This document shows positions 19,598-23,578 of a stretch of 23,578 nucleotides of DNA, in pieces. Source of the stretch: Chara braunii. Its lineage: Eukaryota; Streptophyta; Charophyceae; Charales; Characeae. The position numbers were made by a program, and so were the translations under genes. Under the pieces are notes generated by a model, which worked only from the letters and a program-made list of their open reading frames with translations, was not told where the DNA came from and did no database searches. Each line of letters starts with the position of its first letter. The stretch's first letter is position 1. The stretch lies in assembly GCA_003427395.1 (NCBI GenBank), contig BFEA01000003.1, forward strand, positions 660,498-684,075. The letters are read 5' to 3'.

Positions 19598-20676
19598 AAC
19601 ATAAGGCAGAGAGATGAGAAGTCCGGGATGATCTATTCTAATATGGATGGTGACATATATGATCAGTACGGGGAGTATATGGACAGAAAGGTTCCAGGCG
19701 GGGTGCGGGCGGAGGCTAAGAGGAGGATAGTTGCGCGACAAGCGCCACCCGCCACGTTCAGGTTGTGGCAGGAAAGGAATGGCCCACCAATAAGAGTGGA
19801 CGAGGTGGAAAATGATGGAGAGGTGACTCAAAGGCTACAAGCAAGAACTATAAAGGAAGAGCCCATAGTCGTTGGGTCAGACAGAGAGGGCGAAAATGAG
19901 AAGGTGAAGTCGGCGTCAGTCCTTCCAGGAAAGATGGAGGATGTGTGGGAGAAAATGGGAAGATACCAGGGAAAGTTGGTAGATATATGTGAAAAAGTGA
20001 GGAAATGGAGAGCAAAAATTCCCAAAGTTTTCCTCTACGATTCTGGCCCAGAGTCGGTACCAGGACGGCAGGGAGACCACGGTGTGGCCACCGTGGGGTC
20101 AGGCCCTCGGTCTGGAATGACCTTCAGGCCCCCTACCGCGCAAGGGAGAATGGCGTAAGCTGCACAAACTAGGGGACAGAATAAGGCAAGTGTCAGCCGA
20201 GAACCCCCTCAGAGGGAGCCAGAGCAGGAACGAAGGAAAGAGGTCGTGGAGGTGGAGGAGGAGGATGACGAAGAAGAACAAGATAATAGGCTGCGCCAAG
20301 AGGACGATCGAAGGGCGGAGCAAAGGGCCAAGAAGAGGGAGTCCAGGAGGAAGTCGTGTCGGTTCTGCACGATGCGGCGCCCAAAAAAAAGAAGTATGCG
20401 GTCCGGTTGGAGGAAGGGTTTGACGTGGAAAAAGTGATTGATAGGTTGCTTGAAGGTCATAATGACCTTGTGACCTTAAAGGAGATCCTGACATCTGCTC
20501 CTAAGCTCTGTAACGAGTTGAAGGGATGGTTTTTCCAACGTTTGGTGACAAATGTCCATCTAAGTGTGATTCTGCTAAAGGAGGCAGAATGGGCGGAAAC
20601 AGGGACGAAGTTGGACCGGAAGTGTGTGGCCTGTGGAATGGTGGATTTGATGGTGAAGGGATCAAAGTGCGCAGCA

Positions 20677-20928
20677 ATGGTGGATACAGGGGCAGAGTTG
20701 AACATCATCAAGGAAACTGATGCACTCAGGTTTGGGTTGGAGATAGAGCGCTCGGATTGCAGCATTCTGCAGGTGGCCTATTTTAAGATCGTATTTTGCG
20801 GAACAGCGTCAAACACACTTATCGAGATCGGGAGAGTAAAGGTAAGAACTTGCTTCTTCATCATGCCAGATGTGGATCATGCCATCCTCGTAGGGAGGTC
20901 ATTCCTATGTAGGACAGAGACGTTGATG
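20677..20928 (+). other. Retropepsin-like aspartic protease domain
   Basis: MVDTGAELNII (the catalytic Asp codon is at 20683-20685) is the active-site loop of clan AA proteases. ILVGRSFL, at about 20886-20910, matches the second conserved 'hydrophobic-hydrophobic-Gly' block. The frame is open through the whole domain. Confidence 0.88.
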
Positions 20929-21045
20929 TTCAACAAACATGACGGAACTCTGATTGCGGGGACCGAGGTCCAGCAGGGCTTCTTACTACATCGCGTGACC
21001 CTCCAGCCCCTTAGATGCCCCTTCCAAGCCTGACCCCTATTTTCC

Positions 21046-21135
21046 GCAGGGGCCGGACCTTTGTCGGACATCGGACCACCGGCCCGGTGGTCCAGTCGGA
21101 CGACCCGGACCGTTCCCGGGGTCCCGGACGTCCGA
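21046..21135. repeat. GC-rich palindromic patch
   Basis: GGACCACCGG and CCGGTGGTCC (21073-21093) form a perfect 10-bp hairpin with a one-base loop. Repeated TCGGAC and GACCCGGACC steps surround it. The patch is a GC-rich island between the truncated retroelement and AT-rich DNA, and may be the end of another element. Confidence 0.7.
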
Positions 21136-22360
21136 AGAGGTAACCTAGAATAATAGTAATAATGAAAGGAAAATGATCGATAGCGAATCTTAAGAAGCAT
21201 GCCAGCCTCTCCACTTTTACAAAACAGAATCACCGCCAGATTCACAAGGTCTTAATCCCCCTACTTGATCGGAGCAAGAAAGTCACATCTCAATGACATC
21301 TCCCAAATAAATCACTCTTGCGACCTCCAAAATTCCACCCATGGCCAAATACAAACATGGTCCTTCTAATCAGTCTTTATCATTCAAAATCAACCTTCCA
21401 TGTCATTAAATTTATTAACCACCTTTCATATGAAGGAGGCCTCATTCAATAGGTCTTTCAATCATCCCTTCTCTTTCTAGGATAAACTTTCATGCGACCT
21501 TTCCATAAAACATTTTCCCTCTCTGAAGACGAGTCTCCAAATAAGCATAAGACTGCCTTCTCACTTGAAAGTGTCTCAACCATAAAACAACTCAAACTGA
21601 GATACCAACTTATGGGTCCTCACCACAACTCAACAATAAACATTCAGCATGGTAAGCATTCGAAGCGCATAGACGCATAATTCCCTTAGGGTTCTCACGC
21701 CTTTCACAAAAACAATTTGTTCTTCCTCTCCTTATACCCGGCCCTATCATCTGCCCGTGGGCAGGCCGCACGAGTGTACTGAAGAGTAGACAGTTCACAT
21801 CCATTCATTTTTTCAATACACGCAATACACGAGATGTTTCTCATACATCTTTCGCACAAAGCCACCATACATCAGGATAAAACCACATACGTGAGAGTGA
21901 TTGTGATCGTCATATACAAAGGAATAGTCTCTGATAGATCTCAACTCATAGCACGCTCAGGGATGAAATATCTCATCCAAACACACAGATAATAGTCCAG
22001 ATCTGCAACTTACTCGGAAAAAAAAAACCCTCCTAAATATGATACAGGACTGACCGTACTATCAAAAACATCCTGAAACAGAAATCGAATCCTTCTCTCA
22101 ACGAGTCAAAGAAATAGTATCATCAACATATACATAGGATCTCACTAAATCCTAACCCTCATGTTACTAAGAAGAGCCTCAATAGCAACCATACGCAGTA
22201 TTCCCTTATATATACAACTAACAGCGTAGGTACCCAAACTTTTAACAAGACAAAAACGAAAACAAAGATAAAACTAAACCTGACCCAAAATGCATACTCC
22301 ACTTAATCTTGCCATATCATAGTGACTAACAATACATAGGCGAATCAATCCCTACTCACT
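21136..22360. other. AT-rich DNA without recognised gene
   Basis: No open frame with a recognisable motif exists on either strand. A minus-strand TATAAG (21731-21738) and a TGGTATC (21601-21607) are weak hints of a relic LTR with a primer-binding site. Both could be chance matches. Confidence 0.45.
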
Positions 22361-23463
22361 CATCTCCTTCTGGTTCTGCCTGTATAACTAAGGTCTACCC
22401 GCATCGTCAGTCCACTCGACCCTGCCTATTGTACATCCTTCCACCTTCCTCGACTTTTCCTGCTGCCTTATCATTGAAAAACTTTGGACACTACAAGGCT
22501 CGGTGTTCCCCTCTCTTGCAGAAAAAACAGGCTGGGTCATATGACTTCCTGAGCCTCTTCTTCTTCCTCTGAGACCCCGGTGACGAAGGTGTCTCGCTGA
22601 CCTCTCTGGTCATCTCATAGCTCTGGGGCATGTTTATAGGCTCTTCCAGTCTCACTTCCAATCCCTGAGTAATCGGCTCCGTCCACGTCCCAACTCCCTC
22701 GGGCCTATACTAAGGAATATCTAACCTCTGGGGTTTACCCTCGCATACACTTCCATCGCAACCAACACCTCCTCCTCATGAGGCTCCTCCACCCTCTGCT
22801 CAGGCATAAACAGAGTTGCTCCCTCCTGTATAGTGTCGACTGCCTCAAGGAGCACATCCATGGACCCCACGTCAGATCCAAGTGCAGGCTCTCTGACAAC
22901 TGTCCGTGGTCTGTCTCCGGCTCGTGGTGTCGAGGACTCCGTCACCGACCCTGAAGAAGTTATAGGCTGGGCGGCAAGCTAAGTAGGGGCCCTAAACTCA
23001 AAGACTTTCTTCTCTGCCTCCCTTTTCGCCTTTGCTTTCTCTGGCTCCAGGATGGCCCTCCATAGATGGCTCCTGAGAGGGTCCCGCCATAGATGGTTGT
23101 CCAGATAGACCCTGCGCCGCTTCGCCCTTGATATCATAGCGACGACTCTCGGTCCAATCCACTTCTCAAGTGGGTGCCTCCTGGTCTCTCCTCGCTTGTT
23201 GTCCTGAAGCTGCTGCATTATCTCCTAAATTATGGCAGCCTGACTGACTGTCAATGCCCAGAGCTTTCGAACCTCAGCCTCAACAACCTCCAACCGTACC
23301 CGATGTTTTAGTTCCCTTGTCTTCTTACCGACCACATCATCTTCCAACATTAGATATCTATTGAAAGAACTCTTGGTCAGGAAGCGGATCTTGCGGTCTA
23401 GGTACGCATCTCATGACCTCAATGTCCCAAATTCTGCCCTCTCTTGAGCACTCGCGGTTAACG
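22361..23463 (-). pseudogene. Second gag fragment (minus strand)
   Basis: Read leftwards from about 23463, the frame LTASAQERAEFGTLRS is interrupted by stops near 23418 and 23225 and then runs through a highly charged helical region (many Arg/Lys/Glu, for example EPEKAKAKREAEKK), which is probably coiled-coil. A stop at about 22977, an acidic segment and a stop near 22718-22720 follow. A frameshift there leads into PINMPQSYEMT and a basic KKKRLRK, and then a zinc knuckle. Further stops after the knuckle (near 22413) end the readable part. It shares no obvious sequence with the plus-strand gag at 18.2-20.2 kb, so it is a different family. Its 5' end is cut by the hairpin at the window edge, and nothing of pol follows it. 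Confidence 0.72.
22488..22529 (-). other. CCHC zinc knuckle with a stop codon
   Basis: CFFCKRGEHRAL-stop-C has C-x2-C-x4-H-x4-C spacing. The last position before the final Cys is TAG (22491-22493), so all ligands survive but the reading frame does not. Confidence 0.85.
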
Positions 23464-23564
23464 ACCACCTGAAATTTCAGAATGAAAGATTCTGAAGTGG
23501 TCTGAAACCGTTGAATTGGCCTGAAGACACTTCAGGTCATTTCAGAAGTTTCGGGTGGTTTGCA
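23464..23564. repeat. Short hairpin / inverted repeat at window edge
   Basis: ACCACCTGAAATTTCAG on the left pairs with CAGAAGTTTCGGGTGGT on the right. Inside lie the perfect palindrome CTGAAATTTCAG (23469-23480) and the small hairpin CCTGAAG-ACA-CTTCAGG (23520-23536). It replaces the expected upstream part of the minus-strand gag, so it may be a small inserted element. Confidence 0.6.
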
Positions 23565-23578
23565 GGACAAGTCTTATG

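Larger units (their letters stand above)
18231..20960 (+). pseudogene. LTR-retrotransposon gag-protease pseudogene
   Basis: ATG 18231 opens MSGGITDDVG (an ATG at 18204 is an in-frame alternative). A stop at 18462 interrupts a gag core (W-x-R-F-K-D-G-M to V-Q-E-F-K-K-K-A-R and E-E-A-Q-C-A-I-F-L-G-L-F) with the pattern of the Retrotrans_gag family. A frameshift near 18690, stops at 19004, 19190, 19193 and 19199, and a Gly/Gln/Asn-rich region precede a CCHC zinc knuckle. An acidic charged stretch (20220-20340), a stop at 20156 and another frameshift near 20345 come before an aspartic protease. Similarity to the family stops at about 20960, soon after the protease, so reverse transcriptase, RNase H and integrase are missing. 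No LTR or primer-binding site was identified. Gag packages RNA and the protease cuts the polyprotein. I recall closely similar Gypsy-type sequences in Chara. Confidence 0.82.

Noticed and set aside
21597-21738. TGGTATC (primer-binding-site-like) and TATAAG on the minus strand as a relic LTR
   Set aside because: Only seven bases match the usual initiator-tRNA complement, no LTR pair or TG...CA ends were found, and no gag follows in the right direction.

Overview
The window reads as repeat-dense nuclear DNA of a eukaryote. No intact protein gene, tRNA, rRNA or bacterial-style operon is visible. Two decayed gag/protease-type retroelement genes and one large decayed multi-domain gene resemble families I associate with the genome of the charophyte green alga Chara. 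That is recollection plus inference and has not been searched.

Layout. Positions 1-3060 hold a TG microsatellite, a long near-perfect hairpin (260-669), two head-to-tail foldback elements (670-2556) and a cluster of a 22-bp palindromic motif. Positions 3060-6120 hold a three-copy 84-bp tandem repeat, GT-rich low-complexity DNA and no convincing gene. A second long hairpin lies at 6123-6390. From 6531 to 8918 runs a seven-unit tandem array (units about 310-360 bp, interleaved with CT/CA microsatellites). Most of its units carry two copies of the 22-bp palindrome in opposite orientation, 89-90 bp apart.

Positions 9105-14820 are one large plus-strand pseudogene, readable in a single frame for 3.4 kb despite 13 stop codons. 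Its middle contains a degenerate domain with the layout of a beta-class N4/N6 DNA methyltransferase. About 0.8 kb further on, same strand, is a decayed Ulp1/SENP-like (C48) cysteine protease fragment (15589-16232). Together they may be the remains of one mobile element coding for a methyltransferase-like protein and a SUMO-protease-like protein. This is the most interesting candidate system here.

Positions 16.2-18.2 kb are AT-rich, with a four-copy tandem repeat. Positions 18231-20960 are a plus-strand LTR-retrotransposon gag-protease pseudogene (gag core, CCHC zinc knuckle, DTGA aspartic protease), cut off before any reverse transcriptase. Positions 21.1-22.4 kb are AT-rich and apparently non-coding. 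Positions 22361-23463 are a second, unrelated gag fragment on the minus strand, ending against a short hairpin at the right edge.

Nothing here looks functional as protein-coding sequence. The interest lies in the domain content of the dead elements, in the way they decayed, and in a palindromic motif shared by otherwise unrelated repeats and the pseudogene frame.
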